A stretch of 23,761 nt of DNA from CAYQQU01 sp964419545 (GTDB lineage: Bacteria > Bacteroidota > Bacteroidia > Chitinophagales > Saprospiraceae): the NCBI GenBank assembly GCA_964419545.1, contig CAYQQU010000077.1, positions 1-23,761 of the forward strand, written 5' to 3'. How positions within the stretch are numbered: position 1 is the stretch's first letter; each line of letters begins with the position of its first letter. The translations under genes were made by a program, and so were the position numbers. This document shows positions 1 to 7,211 of the stretch, piece after piece. The notes under the pieces were generated by a model. The model did not search any database. It was not told where the DNA came from and worked only from the letters and a program-made list of their open reading frames with translations.

Positions 1-40
1 GATGTCTGATAAATACAGAGAAGATGTGTTGGCCATTTAA
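1..40. other. Window-edge sequence not continuous with the adjacent gene
   Basis: In the reading frame of the downstream surface-protein gene this stretch ends in TAA at 38-40. From 41 the frame is open and reads as normal extracellular-domain sequence with no credible start codon. The gene is therefore interrupted here, either by a frameshift, by the edge of an inserted element, or by a chimeric contig end. The sequence is too short to identify. Confidence 0.45.
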
Positions 41-2242
41 TGCGTCTGCCCTTACGGCGCCCCCGGCTATGCCGCCGCTACCGGCGACCTCGACGACGAC
101 GCCTTCCGTGGGATCTGGGTGCTGGTGCGCCCCGACGGCGTCACCTATTACGACCGGGATACCGACGAAGACAACCATCAGCCCGCGGCTTCGATCAAGG
201 GAACGGCTTGCGATGGGCAGACGAACCCCCCCGGCCATTGGAGAAACAGCGCTTTTGACCCTACGATCAGCTCGGTAGGCTACTGGCAATACACGCAGAA
301 GATCAAAGTATTCGACACCATCCCGCCGGAGATCCTGCCCGGCCTCTTCGATCCGTTCTGCAGCCTCGACGATGGCGACTGTGAGGGACAGGTAGATATA
401 CCCCTCGCGATCGAAGAGAACTGCACGCCGGAAGACCTGACCATCGCCGCCTTCTTCCAGGCCTTCAACCAGCCGGTGGCGCCCACCCCCGATAACGACA
501 TCAGCGGGGAAGTCCTGACCGGGACCTACCCCGATTACCTCATCAGCGGCGCTTTCCCGGTCGGCGACCATTCCTTCCGGATCATGGTCGAGGACGGCTG
601 CGGGCAGACCAATCAACTGGACATTCCATTTACCGTAGCCGACTGCCTGGCGCCGACCCCAATCTGCAACAACAGCCTGTCGATAAGCCTGATGCCGCTT
701 CCCCCCGGCGAGGATGTCAACGGCGACGGCAACCCTGATGTCGGCGCAGCCACCATCTGGGCCGAGGATTTTATCACCGGCGTCAGTTCCGATTGTTCCG
801 GACCGGTCACGTATTCTATCAACCGCCCCGGCGATGATCCCGATCCGGACCAGGCCGGTCTGATCGTCACCTGCGCCGACCAGGGAGGGTTGATCGTAGA
901 GATCCACACCTGGGACGCCACGGGAAATAACGACTTCTGCCTGACCAGCATTTTCGTTCAGGAAAACCTGACCGGTCTCTGCAGCGGCGGCGGCTTGGGG
1001 TCGGCGACGGTCGCCGGCGGCATTGAAACGCCGGACAACGACCAGGTAGAAGGCGTGGAGGTCATGCTGAGCGGCCAGCAGTCGGGAAGCGCCGTCTCCG
1101 ATGACCAGGGTACATATATCTTCCCCTCAATAGTGGTCGGGCAGGATTACACCCTGACGCCGCAGTTCGACGGCGACTGGATCAACGGTGTTTCCACCAT
1201 CGATATCGTGAAGATACTGAAGCATATCCTGGGGGTGGAGGCCCTGGAAGGCCCGTACCACATGATCGCCGCCGACGCCAACCGCTCCGAAACCATCACG
1301 ACGCTGGATGTGATCAAATTGCGCAAGCTGATCCTCGGCATTGACGAGGAGATCCCCGAAAACACCAGCTGGCGGTTCATCGACGCGGATTACGTCTTTC
1401 CCGATCCCAACGATCCCTGGCTGGAAGATTTTCCGGAAGTCATCAACATCAACAACCTGCAGGGTCCGTTGGTGGACGCCGACTTCCAGGCGATCAAGGT
1501 CGGCGACGTGAATTTCAATGCGGCTACGCAGAGCCTGGCAAGCGCCGATGAACGGAATTTCCATGGCGCTTTTTACCTCGAAGTTGAAGACCTGGACCTG
1601 CAGGCCGGACAAACTTATCCGGTAATGTTCCGGGCGAGCGACCTGACCAACATCCAGGGGTTCCAGGGCAGCCTGGCGTTCGACCCGGAGGCGCTCGACT
1701 TCGTCGATATGGCTTACGGGCTGGCCCAGCCCGGGCATTTCGGCTATCGCTTTCTCGACGAAGGCGCGATCACCATGAGTTGGAACGCCGACTTCGACGA
1801 AGCATTTGCGCCCGCGGACATGCCATTGTTTACGGTTCATTTCCGGGCGAAGACCGACGCGGCGCTGCCTGAGCTGCTGGAGATCAACTCCGCTTTCACA
1901 CCGGCTGAGGCTTATGACGGGAGCGAAGAAAGGCTGACCTTGGCGATCGACTTTCAAAAGAAAAGGCCCCTCGCCGATGAGTTCCGGCTCTTCCCGAACC
2001 GCCCGAACCCATTCCGGGAGGCGACCGTTATTTCTTTTTACCTGCCGGAAGAAAGCGCGGCGGTAAGGCTGTGTATCTACACGATCGAAGGGCGTTTGCT
2101 GCGGGAGGTTCGAGGTGATTTTGGGGCGGGATATCAGGAAATAGAGTTAACGGCAGCAGGATTATCCGCTGCCGGCTTGCTTTACTACACCCTGGAGACC
2201 GACGTTCATTTCGATTCCGGGAAAATGATCTTCCTGAGGTAA
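41..2242 (+). CDS. T9SS-sorted surface protein with dockerin-like and cohesin-like regions (5' truncated)
   Basis: This is the C-terminal part (about 733 residues) of a large secreted protein. The frame is open from 41, and the first possible start is a GTG at 119 with coding-like sequence before it, so the true N-terminus is missing. In order it shows: repetitive extracellular sequence with paired cysteines (to about 980); a carboxypeptidase-regulatory-like beta sandwich (about 1000-1180, ending QGTYIFPSIVVGQDYTL); a dockerin-like pair of helices (about 1171-1345, the second containing DANRSETITTLDVIKLRKL with Asp/Asn calcium-type spacing); a cohesin-like domain (about 1557-1940, IQGFQGSLAFDPEALDF); and a type IX sorting domain (about 1975 to the end, FPNRPNPF, then IEGRLLREV). 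T9SS cargo is exported across the outer membrane and anchored or released at the surface. Its specific role is unknown; adhesion or polymer binding is a guess. Confidence 0.85.
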   Translation, partial: CVCPYGAPGYAAATGDLDDDAFRGIWVLVRPDGVTYYDRDTDEDNHQPAASIKGTACDGQTNPPGHWRNSAFDPTISSVGYWQYTQKIKVFDTIPPEILPGLFDPFCSLDDGDCEGQVDIPLAIEENCTPEDLTIAAFFQAFNQPVAPTPDNDISGEVLTGTYPDYLISGAFPVGDHSFRIMVEDGCGQTNQLDIPFTVADCLAPTPICNNSLSISLMPLPPGEDVNGDGNPDVGAATIWAEDFITGVSSDCSGPVTYSINRPGDDPDPDQAGLIVTCADQGGLIVEIHTWDATGNNDFCLTSIFVQENLTGLCSGGGLGSATVAGGIETPDNDQVEGVEVMLSGQQSGSAVSDDQGTYIFPSIVVGQDYTLTPQFDGDWINGVSTIDIVKILKHILGVEALEGPYHMIAADANRSETITTLDVIKLRKLILGIDEEIPENTSWRFIDADYVFPDPNDPWLEDFPEVININNLQGPLVDADFQAIKVGDVNFNAATQSLASADERNFHGAFYLEVEDLDLQAGQTYPVMFRASDLTNIQGFQGSLAFDPEALDFVDMAYGLAQPGHFGYRFLDEGAITMSWNADFDEAFAPADMPLFTVHFRAKTDAALPELLEINSAFTPAEAYDGSEERLTLAIDFQKKRPLADEFRLFPNRPNPFREATVISFYLPEESAAVRLCIYTIEGRLLREVRGDFGAGYQEIELTAAGLSAAGLLYYTLETDVHFDSGKMIFLR

Positions 2243-2257
2243 AAAGCGGTTGGCGTT

Positions 2258-2372
2258 AACCCGGATTATTCATGGGTTCTTCGTCATTGGTTGGCAGCCG
2301 GGCGACACGCCTGCTGCAGACAGGTATCCCCAGATGCGGTGAGTAACGAGCAAACGCAAGAGTGGCAGGCAG
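2258..2372 (+). repeat. Dispersed TIR repeat, copy A (right end lost)
   Basis: The left end (CCCGGATTATTCATGG at 2260-2275) and interior match the copies at 3816 and 8605, including ACACGCCTGCTGCAG and a TATCCCCAGAT block. Similarity ends at about 2368, where a nested hairpin replaces the usual right terminus. It starts 16 bp after the stop of the preceding gene. Confidence 0.75.
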
Positions 2373-2424
2373 TTTGGCCGAAAAGCCAAAATGACAATAG
2401 CATACCTTTTTGTGATAGCCTGCC
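2364..2424. terminator. Nested inverted repeat between convergent genes
   Basis: GGCAGGC (2364-2370) pairs with GCCTGCC (2418-2424). Inside lies a second hairpin, TTTGGC-cgaaaa-GCCAAA. It sits between the convergent stops at 2242 and 2443, followed on the plus strand by a short T-run (CTTTTTG). It may terminate transcription in one or both directions, but that role is inferred from position. Confidence 0.4.
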
Positions 2425-2442
2425 GCTTGTAGGCGCCCCTTT

Positions 2443-3732
2443 TCACAGCCCTTCCTCGGCCAGCGCCTGGTGCAAATCGGGCCGCAGGGGGTACTGCTTT
2501 CGCAAGTCGGCAGCGAGTTCACCGGCCTTTAATGGCCAGGGTGTCTCGAGCGGGCGGAAAAGGGCCAGGGACTGAGCCAGGCGGCGGTACACGTCGGCGC
2601 CCTGCTCGCGGGGCAGCAGGTGATCGATCTGGCGGCGCACCAGCTCCAGGCCTTCGGCGGGGTAGTGTTCGACGAGCAAGGCGATGTATTTCGGCAGCTC
2701 GGGGCTATTCACCTGAAAGCGAACCACTTTCAGCAATTCCGGCAAGCGTTTTTCTTCGGCCAGCACCGTGGCGTAAAAAAGCGGATCCCAATCGCGGCTC
2801 AGGGCGTCGACGTAAGCAGCGAGCTCGGCGGCCGGCAGGCGTTCCCGGAGTTCGCGGTAATGGCGGATGCTGCGGGACTGGCGGGCGCGATATTTTAACA
2901 CTTCCCGGTAGAGCTGAGGGGCGGCGTCCGGATCCAGCTTTTCCAGCAACCAGCCGGCCAAAGCTTCCGGGTGCCGGCGAAAAAGCGGAGCAGCGGCCTG
3001 GTGGAACGCTTCGCGCTGATGGCTCTCCTCCAGGAAAACGAGCAATTGCCGGGCCACTTCCACCCGCTCCGGGGCGTGCTCCTGGGCGACCTCCAGCCAG
3101 AGCGGCTCATTCTCCGCCAATTGGGCGGCGTGCAGCAGGGCGCCGGCAGCGCTTTCTTCCTGAAAGTCTTCTTCTTCCAGGCAGTCGAGAAAAAAAGCAG
3201 CGACCTCGGGAGTCTGCATGATCGCCTTCAGAAAGGGTTCAAGCACCGAAAAATCGTACAACATCGGAAAAGAACGGCTGGCCGGATCATGCTCGTAATA
3301 CCGTACGCGCTCGAAAAACAGGGCGACGGCTTCCCGTTCCAGTTTGTGCCGGGCCAGCGCTTCGGCCAGCGAAGGGGCGATCTCGGTCAGCACCAGATGG
3401 TAAAGGCGAATAACCTCTGTTTCATAATCTTCGAAAATATCGGCGACGGCTCCGCGCATTTCTCCCAGCTGGTGGCAGGCCTCGTAGAAGCCCAAGAGCG
3501 TCCCCGTGGCAGCCAGCGGCCGGCCTTCCTCCATTTGACGGCGGGCGTCGGCGAGGGGCGCCCGCATTATTTTTAAGATCTCCCCCACCGCCCAGCGGTG
3601 CAGATCCGTCGGGTTTAGCGGTTGCCCCGCAGCGTATTCCTCCGGGAAAGCACTTCCCGGATCGAGGTATAAATTGCGCAGCAACCGGTTCAGGTTATCG
3701 CGGGTATTGCGGATGGATTGTTCGAGGTCCAT
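2443..3732 (-). CDS. Hypothetical all-helical protein, 429 aa
   Basis: I do not recognise the family. The protein starts MDLEQSIRNTRDNLNRLL, has no signal peptide or membrane segment, and is almost entirely amphipathic helix rich in Leu, Ala, Glu and Arg. It contains helical pairs that look like degenerate TPR/HEAT-type units (for example AERVEV/ARQLLVFLEE and LPELLKVVRF). The C-terminus (KQYPLRPDLHQALAEEGL) faintly resembles the tails of SWIM zinc-finger proteins, but no CxCxnCxH SWIM motif is visible, so I do not assign it. It converges with the T9SS gene on its left and diverges from the DJ-1-like gene on its right. ATG at 3730-3732 is the first Met of the frame. A cytoplasmic scaffold or protein-interaction role is inference from composition. 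Confidence 0.75.
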   Translation of the reverse strand: MDLEQSIRNTRDNLNRLLRNLYLDPGSAFPEEYAAGQPLNPTDLHRWAVGEILKIMRAPLADARRQMEEGRPLAATGTLLGFYEACHQLGEMRGAVADIFEDYETEVIRLYHLVLTEIAPSLAEALARHKLEREAVALFFERVRYYEHDPASRSFPMLYDFSVLEPFLKAIMQTPEVAAFFLDCLEEEDFQEESAAGALLHAAQLAENEPLWLEVAQEHAPERVEVARQLLVFLEESHQREAFHQAAAPLFRRHPEALAGWLLEKLDPDAAPQLYREVLKYRARQSRSIRHYRELRERLPAAELAAYVDALSRDWDPLFYATVLAEEKRLPELLKVVRFQVNSPELPKYIALLVEHYPAEGLELVRRQIDHLLPREQGADVYRRLAQSLALFRPLETPWPLKAGELAADLRKQYPLRPDLHQALAEEGL

Positions 3733-4191
3733 GTTATGAATGAATCTGTAAATTTGGATTATACACCTACAAAGGAACGTATTGTCCCGGACAAGTTGTT
3801 CAACCTTTTTTGGTCAACCCGGATTATTCATGGGTTCTTCCTCATGACGGTTGTCAGGCTTGCGTTCGTGCAGGCGGGCGACACGCCTGCTGCAGTCAGG
3901 CATCCCCAGATACGGTGAGTGATCGGGGCGGAATGGCGGCCGGCAATAGATTCATTCATGAAAAATCCGGATCAAATCATCCGATTGTAAGGAGGTCCCG
4001 ACCGCAATAGTGGCTTGGGGCTTTCCTTTTTTTATTCCTGTTTGGTTTGAAATAGCGGGACGCGAGCGTTTTTGGCGGAAAAAACCGAGCTTTATCAACA
4101 CAATTACTAAACCCGCAATGGGTTCTGGGTAATCATGCATTTGGTCAAACTTTTCCCATCTGCACCAACGTATAACACCAAAACAACCACT
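3733..4191. other. 459-bp intergenic region between divergent genes
   Basis: It holds repeat copy B (3816-3973). The remainder (3974-4191) is AT-richer non-coding sequence with no RNA gene or coding frame I can support. It must carry the promoters of both flanking divergent genes, but I found no convincing TTG/TAnnTTTG pair. A short stretch at 4109-4127 (AACCCG, ATGGGTTCT) may be a degraded remnant of the left end of the same repeat. Confidence 0.5.
3816..3973 (+). repeat. Dispersed TIR repeat, copy B
   Basis: A full-length copy. The left end is CCCGGATTATTCATGG at 3818-3833. The right end, CATGAAAAATCCGG at 3957-3970, is the reverse complement of the left end with one mismatch over 14 bases. 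The interior has a perfect hairpin GCAGGCG-ggcgaca-CGCCTGC. It contains no coding frame. It lies between divergently transcribed genes. Confidence 0.8.
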
Positions 4192-4947
4192 ATGCGCATC
4201 TACTATTTCCTGCTGATCGTGGCTTTCGCCGCTTGTCAGCCCGCTGAAAACAGGGATTTTGATCCCGAAGAGGGGCGAGAGCCGCCCGAATTGGCCCCCG
4301 ACCGCTACAACGTCGCTTTTCTGATCATGGACGGCGTCTACAATACCGAGTTGACGGCGCCCTACGATATTTTCCAGCATACCGTATACCGGGAAGGCAT
4401 CCGCCCCATGAACGTCTTTACGGTAGCCAATACCCGCGAACCGGTAACCAGCTTCGAAGGGCTGCGGCTGTTGCCCGATTTCAACTACCTGACCGACTCA
4501 CTGCCCCGCATCGACATCCTCGTAGTGCCCAGCGCTGAGCACCACCTGGACACGGACCTGGAGGACACCGCCATGCTCGACTTCGTGCGCCGCGTCGACC
4601 GGGAGGCCCTTTTTGTGACGTCCCATTGCGACGGCGCCTTCGTACTGGCTGCCGCCGGCCTGCTCGACGACGTCGTCTGCACCACTTTTCCCAGCGATAT
4701 TACAAGCTTCCGGGCCCGGTTTCCACAGATCGACATGCGGGAATACGTCTATTTCGTGCACGACGGCAAATACATCACCTCGGCGGGCGGGGCCCGTTCG
4801 TTCGACGCGGCCCTGTACTTGTGCGAGTACCTTTACGGAAAAAAAGTGGCCCGGCAACTGGCCGAAGGGCTGGTAATCGACTGGAAGCTGGCTGGAACGC
4901 CGCACCTGGTGGTACAGCAGCATAATGATCTGGGGGCGCCGCAGTGA
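4192..4947 (+). CDS. DJ-1/PfpI (GlxA-type) family lipoprotein
   Basis: The 251-residue protein is predicted to be exported and lipid-anchored: MRIYYFLLIVAFAAC is a short hydrophobic signal ending in a lipobox with Cys15. Residues about 39-230 form a glutamine-amidotransferase-like (DJ-1/ThiJ/PfpI) domain of the kind found at the N-terminus of GlxA/AraC regulators: TELTAPYDIF near 52-61, the nucleophile elbow SHCDGAF with Cys146, then AAAGLL, and DGKYITSAGG at 191-200. There is no helix-turn-helix domain, so it is not itself a transcription factor. The frame is open upstream to an ATG at 4135, but only the ATG at 4192 puts the signal peptide at the N-terminus. Known relatives include isonitrile hydratases, glyoxalases and proteases, so the substrate cannot be inferred. 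It converges with the hydrolase gene 36 bp downstream. Confidence 0.85.
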   Translation: MRIYYFLLIVAFAACQPAENRDFDPEEGREPPELAPDRYNVAFLIMDGVYNTELTAPYDIFQHTVYREGIRPMNVFTVANTREPVTSFEGLRLLPDFNYLTDSLPRIDILVVPSAEHHLDTDLEDTAMLDFVRRVDREALFVTSHCDGAFVLAAAGLLDDVVCTTFPSDITSFRARFPQIDMREYVYFVHDGKYITSAGGARSFDAALYLCEYLYGKKVARQLAEGLVIDWKLAGTPHLVVQQHNDLGAPQ

Positions 4948-4983
4948 GGGGGTGAGGGGGAGGAGGCCGGTTTCGCCGGGTGG

Positions 4984-5841
4984 TCAGCGCTTCCGGATCT
5001 CGGATGGCGATCGGGCTTTTTCCAGCAACCGCCGGTAGCGCGTCTCATCGTTGAGGATATCGTACAGTTGCTCGTGGTATTCGGGGAAGTCGGGGAGGTT
5101 GTTGTGTGAGCCGCCTTCTATCGGGATGAATTCACTGTGCGGGCCGGCTGCTTCGTGAAGGCGTTTGCCTTGTTCGAAAGAGATGAGGTAATCGCGGGCG
5201 CCGTGCAGGATAAAGATCGGGCAGGTGACCATTTTGACAAACTGGTCGGTGCGCAGTTTGTAGCGCAGCAGCCAGCGTACGGGCAGCCAGAAGCCCCAGC
5301 GGCGCACCTGGTAGAGGAAGCTGTAGTACGGGGCGTCGAGGATCAGCATTTTGGGGTTGTTCCAGGAAGCGATGCGCGCCGCGATGCCGCTGCCCATGGA
5401 GCGGCCGTAGATGACGATCTGCTCCTCGGGATAGCGGGTGCACAGCCATTTGTAGACCACCTGGGCGTCGTTGTAAAGCGTCACCTCGGTGCGGCGGCCC
5501 GAGCTTTTGCCGAAGCCTCGATAGTCGAATACGAAAAAATCGTACCCCTTGCCGATGAAGTCGCGGGCGAATTTGGCCCAGCCCTTAATGCTGCGCGAAT
5601 TGCCTTTAAAATAAAAAATGACGCCCTGGGCGTTCGGTATCTTGAAGTGCAGGGCGTTGACTTCGCCGCCGTCTTCCATCTCGAAATCGACCTCCTCGAA
5701 GGGAAAAGGATAGTTGTAAACGAATTGTTTAGGCAGGATCTCGGGACGAAAGAAAAAATAGTCTTGCCCAAAATAAAAGATCAGGCACAACAGGATGTAG
5801 GCGCCACCTACGTAGAGCAATATGTCGTACCAAAGCGGCAT
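4984..5841 (-). CDS. Membrane-anchored alpha/beta hydrolase (BEM46/YfhR-like)
   Basis: A 285-residue serine hydrolase with one N-terminal membrane helix (ILLYVGGAYILLCLIFYF), followed by the FFRP segment typical of ABHD12/13-BEM46-YfhR proteins. The fold signature is clear: VIFYFKGNSRS (oxyanion region), FDYRGFGKSSG, the nucleophile elbow GRSMGSG, the acid in LHGARD, and the catalytic His in GGSHNN near the C-terminus. All three triad residues are present, so it is probably an active esterase, thioesterase or lipase of unknown substrate facing one side of the inner membrane. The frame is open much further upstream, over the divergent hemerythrin-like gene. I chose the ATG at 5839-5841 because it leaves a clean membrane anchor; an ATG about 50 bp upstream is the alternative. 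Confidence 0.85.
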   Translation of the reverse strand: MPLWYDILLYVGGAYILLCLIFYFGQDYFFFRPEILPKQFVYNYPFPFEEVDFEMEDGGEVNALHFKIPNAQGVIFYFKGNSRSIKGWAKFARDFIGKGYDFFVFDYRGFGKSSGRRTEVTLYNDAQVVYKWLCTRYPEEQIVIYGRSMGSGIAARIASWNNPKMLILDAPYYSFLYQVRRWGFWLPVRWLLRYKLRTDQFVKMVTCPIFILHGARDYLISFEQGKRLHEAAGPHSEFIPIEGGSHNNLPDFPEYHEQLYDILNDETRYRRLLEKARSPSEIRKR

Positions 5842-5916
5842 ACCGAGGCGTTGACAGCGGTTTTTTCGGGCCGAATCGCAGGAATCCGGCATTTTCCTCA
5901 ACCAAAGTAGTAATTT

Positions 5917-5933
5917 GGCGGTAAAAAACCGCC
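5917..5933. promoter_or_regulatory. Short perfect hairpin in a divergent intergenic region
   Basis: GGCGGT-aaaaa-ACCGCC is a 6-bp stem with an A5 loop. It lies between the divergent hydrolase (start 5841) and HHE (start 5968) genes. It could be an operator or a leader structure; no function can be assigned. Confidence 0.3.
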
Positions 5934-5967
5934 GATTGCAATTTAATTGGTAAAATCCTGACCACCG

Positions 5968-6423
5968 ATGCCGGAAAAAAAACCACTGCGCCGACACCCC
6001 AACCTGCAACCCCTTTCCCGCGATCATCACCGCGGGCTGGTGCTGGCGCAACTGCTGAAATACGACGTGCCCGACTATCCCGGGCTGCCCGCTACCGTGG
6101 CCGGAAAAGCGGCCTACGCCATCGAGTTTTTCGACACCCAACTCCAGGCGCATTTCGAGCGCGAAGAAAATATCCTCCTGCCCGCCATCACCGGTTACGA
6201 CGCCCTACTCGACCGCTACGGAGAACAGATGTGCGAAGAACACCGCCGCATCCGCAATATGCTGGAAAGCTGGCGGCAAAACCCGCCCAACGGCGCCGAC
6301 CTCGACCAGATGGGGCGCTGCCTGGAAGAACATATCCGCTTCGAAGAGCGGGTATTCTTTCAACACCTGCAAGCCACGGCCCCGGCGGCGGTGCTGGAAC
6401 AGCTGGAACTGGAAAAGGCATAA
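5968..6423 (+). CDS. Hemerythrin-like HHE cation-binding protein
   Basis: A 151-residue, four-helix, soluble protein with the full set of HHE-type metal ligands: RDHH (His20/His21), HFEREE (His62, Glu66), EEHRRI (His92) and EEHIRFEE (His122, Glu126). Proteins of this family bind a di-iron centre and sense or carry O2, NO or redox state; which of these applies here is unknown. The spacing fits a single HHE bundle without other domains. It is transcribed in the same direction as, and about 95 bp upstream of, the TetR regulator of the efflux locus. A palindrome lies between the two, so co-transcription is possible but not required. Confidence 0.88.
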   Translation: MPEKKPLRRHPNLQPLSRDHHRGLVLAQLLKYDVPDYPGLPATVAGKAAYAIEFFDTQLQAHFEREENILLPAITGYDALLDRYGEQMCEEHRRIRNMLESWRQNPPNGADLDQMGRCLEEHIRFEERVFFQHLQATAPAAVLEQLELEKA

Positions 6424-6479
6424 AGGAAATGAGAAAGTCCGGACCGGGACAATTCACGGGGCGATAACTTGCATTTATA

Positions 6480-6498
6480 AAATAAACACTGTTTATTT
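6480..6498. promoter_or_regulatory. TetR operator palindrome O1 (tetR promoter)
   Basis: AAATAAACACTGTTTATTT is a perfect palindrome with 9-bp arms around a central C, 20 bp before the tetR ATG. Its core TAAACAnTGTTTA recurs at 7188-7200 before the tolC-like gene. A further half site (TGTAAACA) follows at about 6503. Autorepression is inferred from the family and from position. Confidence 0.7.
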
Positions 6499-6517
6499 GC
6501 AGTGTAAACAGCAACGC

Positions 6518-7147
6518 ATGGGCATAAAAGAACGTAAAGAACGGGAAAAGGAAGCCTTGCGGCAGCGCATCCTGGATGCGGCCAACCACCTGTTCCAGGA
6601 GTTGGGCTACGAAGGGACGACCATGCGCAAGATCGCCCGGCGCATAGAGTATAACCCCGCGACCATCTACTCCTATTTCAAGAACAAGGAGGAGATCTTT
6701 TACGCCCTGCAACACCGTGCTTTTCAGGCTTTTTACGACTCGATAAAGCACGTGCGCGAGGTGGAAGACCCCGCGAAAAGGCTGACCAGCCTGGGGAAGG
6801 CTTACCTGAAGTTCGCCCTGGAAAACCCCGGCTATTACGACCTGATGTTCATCATGCGCCAGCCGATGCAGGCGCTGAGCGAACAGGACAACTGGAAGAT
6901 CGGCGGCCACAACTTCGAGCTGCTTCACGAAACCGTCCAGGAGTGCATCGCCGCCAAAAAACTGCCGCCCGACGACGCAGAAGCCATGGCCGCCATGATC
7001 TGGGCGTCGGTGCACGGCCTGGCGTCGCTGCAGGTACGCGACCGGTTTAAGATGTTCAAAGGCTACGACCTCGACTTCCTGCTCCGCCAGGCGTTCATCA
7101 TCTTCGACCGGATGCTGCTGCAGAAGTACCCGAAACTGAGCGATTAA
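6518..7147 (+). CDS. TetR/AcrR-family transcriptional regulator
   Basis: A 209-residue repressor. The N-terminal helix-turn-helix is canonical (TTMRKIARRIEYNPATIYSY, about 34-53, then FKNKEEIFYAL). The C-terminal ligand domain has the pattern FALENPGYYDLMFIMRQP, typical of WHG-type TetR C-terminal domains. I chose the ATG at 6518. The frame can be extended to a TTG at 6497, but that would run into the palindrome and add a non-conserved tail. It is followed after 64 bp by the efflux genes on the same strand. The twin palindromes at 6480 and 7188 suggest that it represses itself and the pump. The inducing ligand is unknown. Confidence 0.92.
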   Translation: MGIKERKEREKEALRQRILDAANHLFQELGYEGTTMRKIARRIEYNPATIYSYFKNKEEIFYALQHRAFQAFYDSIKHVREVEDPAKRLTSLGKAYLKFALENPGYYDLMFIMRQPMQALSEQDNWKIGGHNFELLHETVQECIAAKKLPPDDAEAMAAMIWASVHGLASLQVRDRFKMFKGYDLDFLLRQAFIIFDRMLLQKYPKLSD

Positions 7148-7187
7148 TTATTTATTACACAGAGAATCAAATTTTTTTCGAAAAAAA

Positions 7188-7200
7188 TAAACAATGTTTA
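7188..7200. promoter_or_regulatory. TetR operator palindrome O2 (efflux operon)
   Basis: TAAACA-A-TGTTTA is a perfect 13-bp palindrome sharing both 6-bp arms with O1. It is 11 bp upstream of the preferred tolC-like start. It contains an in-frame ATG at 7194, which argues that this ATG is not the start codon. Confidence 0.7.
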
Positions 7201-7211
7201 ATTTACAATCC

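Noticed and set aside
1127..1957. Long minus-strand open frame (276 codons)
   Set aside because: Antisense to the T9SS surface-protein gene, which has clear domains; GC-rich codon use leaves the opposite frame open. The predicted protein has no recognisable features.
3718..4010. Short plus-strand open frames across the 3733-4191 gap
   Set aside because: They run through repeat copy B, and similar short frames arise in the other copies; no start context or recognisable protein.
4135..4191. Upstream ATG for the DJ-1-like gene
   Set aside because: It would place 19 polar residues before the signal peptide and lipobox.
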